NCBI GenBank assembly: GCA_047967505.1
Contig: CM106539.1
Source: Dipteris shenzhenensis
Taxonomy: Eukaryota; Polypodiophyta; Polypodiopsida; Gleicheniales
Direction: 5' to 3' (one strand)
Length of the DNA: 64,000 bases
In this document: in pieces, positions 34,733 to 47,190 of the stretch
How positions within the stretch are numbered: position 1 is the first letter of the stretch
Layout: each line of letters begins with the position of its first letter
Notes under the pieces: model-generated
Databases searched by the model: none
Told to the model about the DNA's origin: nothing
Seen by the model: the letters and a program-made list of their open reading frames with translations, nothing else
Program-made: the position numbers and the translations under genes

Positions 34733-35857
34733 CTACTTGTATATGCTTGTAAATACCCCATTAAAAACAAAAAAATTGTACAAATCTAGCATCTGGTCTT
34801 CGTTTATTGTTGATATTTCGTAGCAAGCACCCACTTTAGGCCGGCCACACAAACTGCATGCATGTAAATCTTGGGCCTTTGCATCCACATAGCCAGCAAA
34901 TAAAAGAAGGTTGAAACTACATCTGGTCGTCCTGGTAATTCCTTTGCAATGGAAAATATTACACTCCATGACATAATTCTGCACATATTTCACCACAAGG
35001 CTTGTTGCATCATCGATACCTTTAACATTTGCTTTTTTTGTAAACATTCGCGTTTGATTTACTTGCACACAAAATAGCATTAGCATGAATTTTGGTACAC
35101 AGCATTCCCCTCCTCATAAATGTTTGTTTCGTTGATCACCTGAATTTTATTTGATGTTGGTAAGAGTGCTTCTCTCTCATAAATAAATTCATCCATTTGT
35201 TTGTTACGAATTCATGATGATACGATCATTTCCTTCAACACAAGTCATACCTACATTATATCCTTGGTCCATGAAAGCATATGTAAGTACAGCCTCCACT
35301 GCGCCGCAAAGTTGGTTGTCATGTAAAAATCTCCAGTCCATGGGAAAATAGTGTACAAAGCTTGCTTTGTGCATACCTTCTATCTTTGCTTCCTTTGTGA
35401 ACAATCGCCTCTCACTTATACATACACACATTTGCTTTCTTTCTAAACATTCACGTTTGATTTACATGCATAGCGTTAGTATGAATTTTGGTACAAAGCA
35501 TTCCCCTCCTCATAAGTGTTTGTTTTGTTGGTCGCCCAGATTTTATTTGATGTTGGTAATAGTGCTTCTGTCTCATAAATAAATTCATCCATTTGTTTGT
35601 TACAAATTCATGATGATACGATCATTTTCTTTGACACCAGTCATACTTACATTATATCCTTTGTCCACGAAAGCATATGTAAGTACACCCTCCATTGCGT
35701 CGCAAAGTTGGTTGTCATGTAAAAATCTCCACTCCATGGGAAAATAGTGCACAAAGCTTGCTTCGTGCATACCTTCTGTCTTTGTTTTCTTTTTGAACAA
35801 TCGACTCTCACTTATACATACACATCGTCTCTTGCTATTCAGCAATGGCTTACGCAT
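34733..35857 (-). repeat. Tandemly repeated ORF-bearing unit (about 400 bp, 2-3 copies)
   Basis: Units at about 35120-35430 and 35529-35830 are highly similar over 300 bp. On the minus strand each encodes a related peptide with SFVHYFPM, EWRFLHDNQLC or DWRFLHDNQLC, LTYAF and GYNV. A third, more diverged minus-strand ORF (34733-35086) shares the N-terminal FTKKANVKG-type start and contains ACSLCGRPKVG. I do not recognise the protein. The reading frame is kept in both close copies, hinting at coding origin, for example duplicated exons. The units sit between the RPA relic and the Rep relic, on the opposite strand. Confidence 0.6.
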
Positions 35858-36381
35858 GTGCGAAGAATGAAAAAAGAGGGGGCCAACACAAGTCTACATG
35901 CATTTGTACTTGCTTTTGGTTTGGAGGTATTTACATTTGTCGAAGCGAGAGCTGCATGCAAGCGACTACTTGTCAATGACCCACACACATTTTTGATGTT
36001 TGACATAACTCTTTTGCCCCGTGTTTCTTTCCCTCGGTTGGCCACACAGTTTCACTCTTCCTTCGTAGTTCTTGGTAGAGCCATGACGCATAGCCCTCTC
36101 TCTTTCCCGTAGCAATCCCCCTTCTGCGGCACATAGGTCCCCATGCTTGTAAATACTCAACTCTATCCACTACAGTTCAACAAATCAGTCATGCTATCTC
36201 CCTATAATCTTCGTTTCCTAGTGCACGCAACCAATGTTTTCCAGCTACAATCCAACTTCTTTGTCTTTGCAAGAAGTTGCTCCCTCACGAGTAAATACAT
36301 GTGCCCATCCATTACTACTTTCACGTGCACATGCCTTGCTAATTAGAACGAACAAAGCACTACCGCCACCATCCTCTGACA

Positions 36382-37113
36382 ATGGATTCAAGAATAGATT
36401 TGGCATCCTTCAACGCTAGCTGGAACCAAAAATTCATTGAACAAAATCCAGACAATACGAACCTGCTCTGTTGTGTCCAAGCTCTCCAACCTGCTCACAC
36501 GTACAACATGCTCTTCACGATGCTGGCGGATGAAGCATCCAAGCACAGCATCGACAACGCATCAACTAGTAGAGCCAATGAAGAACCCACACATCCGGAC
36601 GACACTGGAGAGGTACATGAGAGCACATTCTTTTAAAGCAGTAGTAGTCATCCTCCATTGGTGTACACGTGCTTCGAGAAACTATCTGAGATACTGCACT
36701 GTTCTTTCTCTGTCTTGCTTTTCAACGGTTCCTCCACAATAAAGGCTATGGAGCTCACTGACTCAAACAACAAAGAACCAAACATGTTGCTCATAGATGC
36801 ATCTAGAATGCCTCCCGTGATCATGCCGCTTGCAACAAGGAAAAAAATGAGACCATACAATATTTGGTCAGCAGACGAGGAAGCAACCCTGCAAGCCATC
36901 CTGCAAACAAAAATTGATTCAACAGCTAAGCAAATTGCCGCTATGTACAGGCAAAGCACAATTGGGAACGCACATGCTGTCGAGGTGACTTGCAATAAAG
37001 TTTACAAACTAAGATCGAAGGGTCTCCATTGCAACAACAACGATGCTACCGACCGCTTGCTCCAACAACCAACTGCAGCGGAAAACCATTGCCAACGTAG
37101 CGACAACAAATAA
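36382..37113 (+). pseudogene. N-terminal part of rolling-circle relic, with SANT/Myb-like segment
   Basis: Frames 36382-36636 and 36658-37113 precede the Rep relic. The second contains PYNIWSADEEATLQAILQTK and then VTCNKVYKLRSKG. The Trp-x3-Glu-Glu-x2-Leu start and the C-terminal K-x2-L pattern resemble a SANT/Myb-type helix-turn-helix domain, which would be a DNA-binding accessory. That domain call is tentative. Continuity with the following Helitron frames is inferred from spacing and strand. Confidence 0.35.
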
Positions 37114-37189
37114 ACATTTATTACCAACCACATCAGTGCCAGCTCAGGTAAGCAAAAAAGGTGCACTGAAAAAGCGAGGGCACTATACA

Positions 37190-39311
37190 TTGCAAAAGTG
37201 AACGACACACCAAAGTTTGCCTGCTTCGCATGTGGCATCTTGACATTTAGATCCAAGTTGACAACCATGACACTTCATGAACTACCTGTGCCAGAAGAAT
37301 GCATTCCAGAGCTTGCACAAGAAAAACAAGATGCACTCATTCGCTCACAATGCAAGCGCCACATCTGAGCAGGACAAATCCCTAGGTTCACCAAGGACAA
37401 GATGGTGCTGGCCCTGGCAAACGCCCAACACGTCCGCCTTGAACAGAATTGAGGAGCAGCTCATCTCCATAAGAATACCTTTCGCACAGATTAGACAGTT
37501 GATGTACGATGGAGAACTTGGGGTGCATGGCAGCATCATAAATGTTTTCACTAACGTCGACAGGACACAAGTCCTGCCCCATTTCATCAATGACTCAACA
37601 ACGGTGGTAGTCGCGATCAAGTGTAGAATGCAATATGACCACAACTACATCAGTGGTCTGGTTCGTCCCACTATAACAATGAGGGCACTAGAAGAAATGC
37701 TCGGGACTCCTCTTTACACCAACAATAATGTTAAAATAAACCAGCAATGGAGCGAACACATCCAACAATTGCAGAATGAGGACGAGCTCCAACAGCAAAC
37801 AATAGTAGTGCAAACAATAAGCGTTCCTCCTCCCGATGATGTGACGGACACGTTTGTCCATGGCATTTACACAAGTCAACAGGTTATTCATTTTGAGAGC
37901 AGGGTAATCACAGTCACCCCCTCCGAAGGTTTTGCCCCTTTGAGCCTGTTCAAGGACAAACATTGCGAGGAGCTCGCATTTCTAACATTGTTTTATGGCC
38001 ATTGTCGTGCTTATTTGATTCCAAGTAGAACGAGCTACCAAGACATAGTGAAGTGGGAGCTTCGCAATAATGAGGACATGAGATTTGCAAGATCTATTGA
38101 AAACTTGTTCTTTAAAACAATGAAAGTCTTAGTAAGACAAGTCCTCTCATCCGTCTGGGTTCGTATGTGCAAAGGCCAAATGCAGGGACAACAAATCAAG
38201 GCGAAGAAAGTTGTGCTCGATACAAACGTGGAGCAACTACTACAATAAAAAATAGGCTTATGGGACTTCACGTGCCTACGAACGTTCGCTGATTACAAGC
38301 ACCAACTTAAGCGAAACGTCTTCGCCATGATCAGGCAGCTTGACCCACCTATGTTCTTCATCACACTATCCGCTACTACGAAGTAATGGGATCCACTAGT
38401 GGAATGCTTGCAAGAGCTACATAAGAATGAAAATCCGAAACAGCAGGACATTATGCCTAAAAAGTTATAAGTGGTCCGAGCCGACCCAGTCACGACAGCG
38501 CAATATTACGTGCATAAATTCAAGGCACTCAAAACATTATTACGACAAGACAGTACTATTTTGGGAACATTGTCGGACTTTTTCTTCATTACAAAATTCC
38601 AAAACAGAGGTAGCCAGCACGATCATGGCTTGTTGTGGGCCCCAATAGCAGCAATGCCGACGACAGTGCACCATCGAGCAATTCGTTGACAAATACATAA
38701 GCACAGACAATGCACTCCTTCAAGACGCCCTCAATGACATACAAACCCATAAGCATAGACAAACATGTAAGAAAAAGCGCTCGCACTATCGTTTTGGCTT
38801 CCCAAATCCTCCAATGCGACAAACAAAAATTTTGAGACCCTTGCCCGACGAAGAAAACACCAACATGTATGCCAAAGTCAAAGAAGCAATGCAAGAGAAA
38901 ACATGCACAAGCCTCACTTTTGATTTGTTCCTCGAGAAGATCGAACTTTCTGAACAACAATATGAGACTGTGCTGAGGAGCAGACTCTCACAGCCAAAAA
39001 TATTCATGAAAAGAGACCCAAAAGATATATCTGCAAACAACTTCAATCAAATATTGACCAAACTATGGGGTGCTAATACCGACATTCAATTCGTTCTAAA
39101 CCCTCATGGTGCAGCATCGTACTATACTTCCTACATAACAAAAGTTGGCAAAGAGACAAATAATGCGGTCAAAAACACAATCATTCAAAGCCTCAAAAAC
39201 AATTCTTCAGTCAATGAGCGTGTACGCAGGGTCGGCAATGCCATACTCAATACTCAACACATAAGTGCACAACAGGCAGTGTACTTGTGTCTTTCATTTG
39301 CCACTGACTAG
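37190..39311 (+). pseudogene. Rep nickase part of a Helentron-type element, broken
   Basis: A Cys-pair segment ACFACGILTFRSKLTT (~37215) leads into LHELPVPEECIPEL. A frame change then gives EEQLISIRIPFAQIRQL, the conserved segment that precedes Helitron Rep domains, inside a 323-aa ORF (37277-38248). After stops, the fragments PPMFFITLSATTK and NRGSQHDHGLLW (38608-38640, HUH-type His-x-His) lie in another frame. The last ORF (38814-39311) carries LNPHGAASYYTSYITK, the catalytic tyrosine motif. Order and motifs are those of a Helitron Rep. At least three stops or frameshifts separate the pieces, so it cannot work. Confidence 0.85.
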
Positions 39312-39475
39312 TACTATAAGGGAATTTATTTACATAAACACTAGCGCACCAGCAGACAGAGCACTACTACTAAAATGCAAGTGCAACTAGAAATGCTGCA
39401 CCCAGAGAGCACTGACATCTTCTTCGATGATATCATCACTAAGTACACAAAGAGGCATGAGAACCTGCATCACCT

Positions 39476-41555
39476 ATGCTAGCAACGTTCGCAAGCTCCT
39501 ACACCATAAAGCAAGGGTGCACTAAGCTAAGGAAAAAACAAAGGATAATACGGTTCAATAACTACAACAAGGCAAAACAACTTGAAAACCACTACAAGGA
39601 ACTTTGCCTATTGTACCTACCATTCCACTCCCAAGAACACTCCCTCAACGAAACAAGAGAAACATGGAAGGACATGTACACAGATAACAAAGACATCATC
39701 GACTCGACACAAGCACTGCTTCAAGCAAGCTACTCCAGCAATAGCACAACGAAGAGTACCTCGACAAGCTACCTATCAAACCCTAGCAATGAGCACCCTC
39801 TGGCGTCAACAGAAAAGTGTGATCTTATCAATGACATGGAATACCACCCAAACAAAAAAAGGAACTACCAACTGCAACAAGATAACCCACACTACATGTC
39901 TGACGACACATATTATGGTAACCTAAGGAAAATGAACAATGAGCAGCGTCTGCTTTTTTATGACATTATGTTGAAAAAAATAATAAAGAAGGAAGACCAA
40001 ATACAACTGTTCATCACAGGTATCGTGGGCTCTGGCAAAACATTTGTTGCAACCACAATAGTGAAGGCCTTGCATCGGCACTACTCGCACAAGAACACAA
40101 CCGATATAAACCTTCTGAAAGTACTACTTCTAGCATACATGGGGAAAGCAATAAGGGACATTAATGGCAGCACACTGCACGTAGCACTCCACCTACCACT
40201 GCTCACAAGCTTCTATGCAAGCCTCTCCACAAAGAAATTGCAAGCTTTAACCATGCAATACCAAGATGTTCAGGCCATTCTCATAGACGAAATGTCTTTG
40301 GTCGGCATAAAAACATTTCTTGCTAGCAGACATGCGAATGCGCGAAATCAAACACAACCACGACAAACCCTTTGGAGGCATCGACCTTCTTCTATGTGGC
40401 AACCTATGTCAGGCTAGTTCGGTGAAAGATGCTTGGATCTTCACTGAGCATTCATCAATGACAACAATGCTCAGCTCAGTTTGGAGATCGCATGTTAAGT
40501 ACTACCAACTAAAACAACTCATGCATCAAGACAATAAGGAGTTCTTGGAAATACTCAACAAAATCAGAATGGTGACACATACCATTGAAGACATAAAATG
40601 TTTGAATAACGCACACAATAGAACCCCACTAGACAAAAGCAACATCCCACATTTATTTTACACAAACAACACAAAGAACCAACACAACAAAAGCATATTT
40701 GACAGCCTACCATATGAAGCCCACATCCTATCATCAATAGACATCAGGCATAAGACTTGCAGCAAAACTATCCTAATCCCAGAGGACCCTAGGAAAAGAT
40801 GCGGCTTGCAATGGCAATTACATCTTAAACTAGGAATGACTGTAGAAATATGCTTTGGAAACCAAGACATCGATGACGGCATCGTCAATGGGGCAAACGG
40901 GGTTTTTTGAGGGTCAGAAACCCAACAGAAGCCTAGCCACATGTGGATACAATTCAATGACACAAGGGCAAGGGCAAAAGCACGGTACGACAAGAAGAAC
41001 TTATATAACACAAAAATAGACAACACATGGACACCTATCCTACAGATCACAAGAGAATTCCAAGTAGTGAACAACCACTCGAATACAATCACAAGGAAAC
41101 AATTCCCAATACAAGCTACATCAGGAAGAACAATTCATCGCTCGCAAGGGCTCACCATGAGCGCACTCTATTTGACACCAATGGTATCAAAACACATGGC
41201 CTACTTTAGCTCGAGCCTAGAAATGAAACACATAAAAATAGACAGGGCAGTGCTGCAAGAAATTGAAAGACTACAAGCAGAGAGCAGCTGGACGTTTGAC
41301 CAGCTGGACTTCAGCAACAATGCGACAAAGTACGAGATATTTCAAAGCCTAAATACATGCTCATTCAAACTTTATAGAGAAGACATAATGACAACAAAAA
41401 GCCTGCTCAGCGTAACAATCTTGTGCTTCCAAGAAACTCATGTGATAGAGAAGGAGCCACTTGACACAACAATATTCAATAATGTCGCAACAACATCAGG
41501 TCTAGGTTCGGCCACACATTACAAGGACTTGCAACTCTTGCAACACTTCGACTAG
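39476..41555 (+). pseudogene. Pif1-type helicase part of the same relic
   Basis: ORF 39476-40417 has NEQRLLFYDIM, Walker A GIVGSGKT (about 40019-40042), a GKAIRDINGSTLH segment and Walker B ILIDEMSLVG (about 40277). A frame change near 40315 leads to GGIDLLLCGNLCQASSV (ORF to 40910), a stop after GIVNGANGVF, then FPIQATSGRTIHRSQGLT (late helicase motif, about 41106-41159). The domain order is that of superfamily 1 Pif1-like helicases fused to Helitron Rep. Frameshifts and stops show decay, though most motifs are still legible, so it is not very old. Confidence 0.88.
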
Positions 41556-41948
41556 TATGACCATGGTTGTGAATGTCTCCTCACAATATTCCAAACAACA
41601 ACGGGGATGAAATTATCAATCATCAACACATACAAAGCCCCAAGGAAAAAGACACAAATACTCACACAAACAATGGAAAGAATGATTGCCTGCATACCAG
41701 AGCAATCAACCACCTACATTGCAGGAGACTTCAACGTTGACTACAACTCAAAGATAGGGACCGCCGTCACACTGAGGACACTGCTGAGTAACCATGGCAT
41801 GCAACCACTGATAACATCACCAACAACAATTTACGGAAGTGCAATAGACCAACTTTGGACAAATGCAACAACCAACGAACAAAAAAGCGGCACCAACTAC
41901 ATATACTGGTCAAACCATTCATTGCTTTACACGATAATACAACTCTAA
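41383..41948 (+). pseudogene. C-terminal EEP (AP-endonuclease-like) domain of the relic
   Basis: Directly downstream of the helicase motifs and in the same frame, then after one stop (41553-41555) in a neighbouring stretch: VTILCFQETHVIEKE, LSIINTYKAPRKK, TTYIAGDFNVDYNSK, YGSAIDQLWTNA and YWSNHSLLYTI. These are the metal-binding Q-E-T, the G-D-F-N, the I-D-x-x-W and the S-[DN]-H motifs of exonuclease/endonuclease/phosphatase nucleases, as in LINE endonucleases. A C-terminal EEP domain on a Rep-helicase is the hallmark of Helentron (Helitron2-like) elements. The final SNH in place of SDH and the internal stop suggest inactivity. Confidence 0.85.
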
Positions 41949-44640
41949 AGACGCATCCAACTTAAACTAAACACAACATTCTAGCTTAGGCCCCCTGAAG
42001 TAGCTTCAACTTGTTAAAATAAGGTGGCAAGGACCACTATGGCCCTCCTACAAGGAAACAATGAGAGGAAAATGATGACAAACTTTAGTTAATGTATAGT
42101 TTTCTGTTGTGTTTTGACTGTGCTTAGTGACATAGTACATTATCTGAGGAAATGTTACCATAATGAAGCAGAGGTCATGTTTACGTGCGCGACGTTAAAC
42201 GTATTTGTTTTAGAAACTCGAGTCTTCCAATGCCAACTGAGACGTATGTTTTCACTAAGTTTTTTGTACACCGAGTGAGAGCTGTGTATTTTTAATGAAG
42301 AGGATGTATGAGTGAGTAGAAGTGGCAATAATTTTCGAACATGAGTTCAGATTTATTTTAAAAGTTTTGTTCACAACATGCGAAAGATGCTATGAAGTTG
42401 TTCACATGCAATAGAGTGTGTGTTTACTCGTTTTGTGCTAAATTGTGTATTGTGTAATGAATAGAAAGAGGGAAGTAGTTGAGTGATTTTGAAATTGCTT
42501 TGTAGTAATGATAAATTCAATCTTCATTTGTCTATATTAAGCCTCAGGTTTTCACATGTTTATTTCTTAAGTTGTTGTCTTACTTTTTAGGCTTTTTTTT
42601 TGGGGAAGTGTGTATATTTTTGGGATAGTTCATTTTAAAAGAGCTATACATACTTGTAGTCATGTGTTATAAGCAGAGTATTGAAGAAGTAACTATTCTT
42701 TTAGATGTGGGAGAGATTTTATTTATGTTAGTTTTGGTGTTGAGAGCTTTTCAAGTGCTTGCGGAAAATTAAAGTGGGTCTTTTTACAAAGAGGGGTAGC
42801 TGAACTTTAGCATGGATAAATGAAAAATTGTTGGTATTGGCCTTTCATCCTTGTACATCGTGTTTCTCTTTAGGGATGCCAAGGAAAGAAGAAGATGTAA
42901 TGTTGGTAGCTTGAGTTGAAACTACGAAGTGTTGGAGATCTTAGACTATGTAATGAATGAAGAATATAATAGTTTTAAACTCATAGGTACCATTTAAGAA
43001 TTTCAACACTTTTTTACACTACAAATTTGAGAGTTGTAGGTGAACAAATGATGTTATGCATACGGAGCTATTAGTTTTACAAGAGATAGGGTTTGGCAAT
43101 GACTTCAAAATATGTGCAATAGTTTGGGTTTTCACTATGAAATGAATAGACCAACCTGACTAATGGACTTATAATGTAGAATGAAAATGTGTCATGTAAT
43201 AAACAAACCTAAGCTTAGCAAAACATGTTCATATATTTGTAAGTCCATCTTTAAAATATCTAATGTTGGAATATATTCATTTGTCATGAATTTGTAAGTC
43301 CATCTTTAAAATATCTAATGTTGGAAAAGATTTACGGATTATGATGTTATCAGTTTAAAATTCATAGACAAAGAAATTGCATCATGCAAGAGTAATTACT
43401 TATGAAAGAGATTAGATGTGCGAGCATTTTCTATGTGCAAGTTTGTTTTTCTTCTCATGTAGAGAGAATGTGTTTGCAGAAGGGGACATTGGACAACAAC
43501 TGTCCTCGAACCAATGAGCATCAAATTTGAATTGTATAATAGCAAGCTGCTATGATGTTGCAGAGCAACACTACTAATGATCATGTGCTACTAAAGTGGG
43601 TCTTTTTAGAAAGAGGGGTAGTTGAAGTTTACCATGGACTATGAAAAGTTCTTAGTAGCAGCCTTCCATTCTCGTACAACGTAGGATGGCAAGGAATGAA
43701 GAAGATGTAATGTTGGTAGTTTCAGTTGGAGCTGCTAAGCATTGGGAATCTTACATTGTACCATTTAGAATCAGAATAATAGTTTGTACTATGAATTTGA
43801 CAATTGTAGGTGAAGAAATTATGTTATGCATACAAAGTGACACTTTTGGAAAAGATATGGTTTGGTAGTGTCTTCGAAAAAAGTGCAGTAGTTTATTCTT
43901 TACTACAAAATCAATACAGAATGTTTCCAAATCATAAACTGAAGCATGACTATTATGACATCGTAACATTCGAGGTGTATATGATTTTTTATACAATGTA
44001 TTAAAAGTGAAGTAGTAATAGTTAACATTTAAGGGTGGTTGAAATGTAGGCTTGTGTTATGCATGTATGTAGGTTATAGAGTGATCTATCCAATATGCAT
44101 ATGTTGTTCTGCAGTGATTATTCATGTTTGATATGTTACTCTAAATGTGATCTAGTTGTGTTCTGTATATTATTGTAATGTGATTACATTGTAATGTGTA
44201 ATTGAAAGTGTTCAAAATTTCTTGTAATATATATATATGTATGTTGTTTCAAAAGTAGATGATAGCAGATCCTATAGTAATTGAAAGAATAATTTATAGT
44301 GTTTGGATGGTGGCCTGTATATGTTAAAAATTGCATATGTTTTGTGTTCTTCATTTATGTGGGTTGTTGTAATTTCAATTTCATAGTAGACAATTTTCTC
44401 AGCTTTTTCAATGGTAATGTTGTTTTGTATCAAGTGCAAGTAGAACGATTGTTAATGAATTGGAAATTTGTTGGAAGATGTGGATCATAATGCTCAGTTT
44501 TAATCTCTTAGAAACAAATGATGTCAAAGTTCATGTGTTTATGTGGCTTGTATGTCTTCTTTATATATTTGTAATGACCTAGTGTTTAAAGATTGTATGA
44601 GTATAGTCATGTCTTCATTTTGTTGGATTTTACTATAGGT
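41949..44640. other. AT-rich spacer between two inverted rolling-circle relics, with internal repeats
   Basis: No gene recognised. A segment at about 42770-43150 recurs diverged at about 43590-43920 (landmarks aaagtgggtcttttta, gaagaagatgtaatgttggtag, ttatgcata). A 45-bp unit (tttgtaagtccatctttaaa...) occurs twice at 43238-43330. The region lies where both flanking relics would have their 3' noncoding ends, so it may contain their termini, but no terminal hairpin was identified. Confidence 0.55.
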
Positions 44641-44889
44641 TTTGCCATCTTGATTGAGTTGTCAATCTTTCCATTTCTTTGTAAACGTCTCTATCTACAA
44701 GGAGCTGTTGTTGTTGGAGTGGGTGACGTAAGGTTTTCAATTTTCTTTACACAGGGAGTGTTGTATATGCGAGACCATGCATGCAAATTCCTATTGGTGA
44801 GAAAGCTAGCTTCTCCATCATAAGGCCTTGTGCTCCATGAATTGTTCTATCTCCAACTTGGGAATTGTTGTCAAGTGAGGATGCTTATT

Positions 44890-47190
44890 TTAGAGGGGCC
44901 AATTTGTACTTCTCTTGTAACTCAAAATATTGGTATCCATTTGTGATTGATGGTTATGGAAGTTGTTTTGTCTTGTTTCATTTCCTATTTGTCGGTTCTG
45001 AAATTGAATCCATACAATTTCATCATTCTCATATGTGTGCATACCCATGAAAACACCATCTGCACCATTTACGTATCCATCTTGTTGATTAATGTTTCTT
45101 AACATAGTTCAACTAGCATTCCTTCCTTAGTTTGTATCATCATTCTTAGTCCATCTATTGCTTTAGGGTCTTGTAATATTTTAGATGAAATATGACTATT
45201 ATTATTGAACGTATCAATTTCTTTGATGTTGTATTCTTTACCTGTTTTGCTATGTGGAATACTTTGTTGTTATGTTTGCTCATTTCAAGGTTGGTGTAGT
45301 AAAGGTGGGGGAAAGTTTGATCTTGAGTTGGTTCACAGAAGCATTGTTGGTTGAAGTACTGTATTTGTTTAGCAATGAGCATGCACTTTCTAAAAGAGTT
45401 TAGGGCTTGCATGAATTGGTTGTTGTTTTGCCGCATTGTTTTTTGAAGCTCATAACACCGGGGTTTTGTTAGCCAGTATGTGTTTGTTAGTTTTTGTTAT
45501 GTATCTCTCTCTAGTTTGAATACCCAACTATCTATGACTCGTTTGGCTTGGTACAAATCTCCACAGCAAATAACATCAACATTTCCAAAGTCGTCTATGT
45601 AATTTCTTTTAAAGCTTCTCATGTAAGGTCTCTGAAATCCAAATTTCATCTTCCCACTAATGAAATCTCATCAAATACTATTATTTGCACTTGTTCATAA
45701 AGATGAATCAGTGTGTCTAGTTTTTTCCTTAAAAGGGAGGTCAAGTTTTTGGTTTGCAGTGGTAAATGTAATGCAAAGTGTATAGTGGTTCCATTTATGT
45801 TGTAAGCTACTTTTCTTTTTTAAATGGATGATTTCTTTTTTTTATCATGATGTCATCAAATAGTTGTCTTTATTCAATGTTTAAAGATTGAGTCATCTTA
45901 AAATATCAGTCGTTTTGCATGAGGATTTGTTTTTTATTAGGAACAATGAATTTATCATTCAATGGGGTATTTGATGTATGTTTTTTATGTCTAATGTAAT
46001 GTCGTATGTGGGGAAGTCATTTTGTTATAAGTCATGGTTTTCATTTTTTTGGGTATCATTATTATTCATGTGCTGGATGCCATTTTCTTCTATTTTTTGT
46101 TTTTTGTTGTGATCTTATGTATATTTTCACGTTGATAATTACCATGTATTGATAGTTCATGATTCTCATCATCTTTGAAGGTGTAATACAGCAATAGTTG
46201 TTCACGATAGGTCTTTTGCCAAGCTGGACTTTACAAATTTAATTATTCTTCCTCTTTTTCTCTTTTAATTTTCGTGCTACAAATGTTGTGAGACAAAGTT
46301 ATCCATATCTTTTCTTGAGCTTTTCTTCTTGTGTATTTGTTTATAATAGTCTCACATGTTATGTCTGTTGATTCAATGGGGAGATGTTGTAGCTGTTGTT
46401 TTCTTTTAAAAATGAGTGCTCTATTTTCTTGTTTATTTGTGTTTATAAAGTAGAAGTTCCTTGTTGTTCTATGTAATGGTAAAGATAAAGAAATAAAGGA
46501 TACCAGTTGTGCACTCATTTGTTGTGCATGTAAAAATGTATTTAAAATTCTTTGTAATCTATCTATATGCTAATTTTATCTTGTATACATGTTTTAATTG
46601 CTTGTTGGAGGTTGCTTGTTATTATATTGTCCAATTTTTGTAATGTATAAAGTGCAATATGTCGTGGAAGAGTTTGGGTCCATAATGTATTGTATGTCCA
46701 TGTTCGATTGCCACCCATAGTGTTAGTATGTATGTTGAGATGTCTACTCCAATATTGTTGATCCATTCGGCAAATGTCATACTTGTTTCAAGTTCTATGC
46801 AGTCTATATGTGTAGTAATGGTTGTGTATATTTGTTTGTAAATGTGCATTTGACTATCTGCAAGGGTGTTAGTATCATGGTTTGATGTAGTGGAGATTTA
46901 AGGTAGTGGAAGCTGCAGAGGCTGTTTTTTTTCTTATTGCATTTGGATGTGTGTTTTTTTCTTATTGCATTTGGATGTGTGTTTGTGTGTTTGGATTTCC
47001 TTAATATTTGTTGTCAAGAGGTTCTTGTTGCATGTTATGTACTTGTCAATAAAAGATGCAATCTCACCAGTTTCATGGACACCAAATATAGGTGCATTTT
47101 GTATCCACATGATGCCATGCTCATGTTGGCTTCCTCTACTTTGGAATTCTACCATGAAGAATTAGTCAAGGACATTTCCAAGTAATTCTT
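44890..47190 (-). pseudogene. Second Rep-helicase relic of the same family, inverted
   Basis: Minus-strand fragments in the expected order: EFQSRGSQHEHGIMW (HUH motif, about 47150-47106), IASFIDKYITCNKN; MTFAEWINNIGVDI (46622-46849); ESTDITCETIINKYTRRKA (46243-46518), which parallels ESTDIFFDDIITKYTKRH near 39410; the Walker B region IIVFDEISLVGR (about 45680), then VDVICCGDLYQAK in another frame; RQNNNQFMQALNSFRK and FPHLYYTN (45155-45436); and YVNGADGVF (44890-45105), which parallels IVNGANGVF at 40880. Walker A, the tyrosine motif and the EEP domain were not found. It is more decayed and shorter than the plus-strand copy. Confidence 0.8.
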
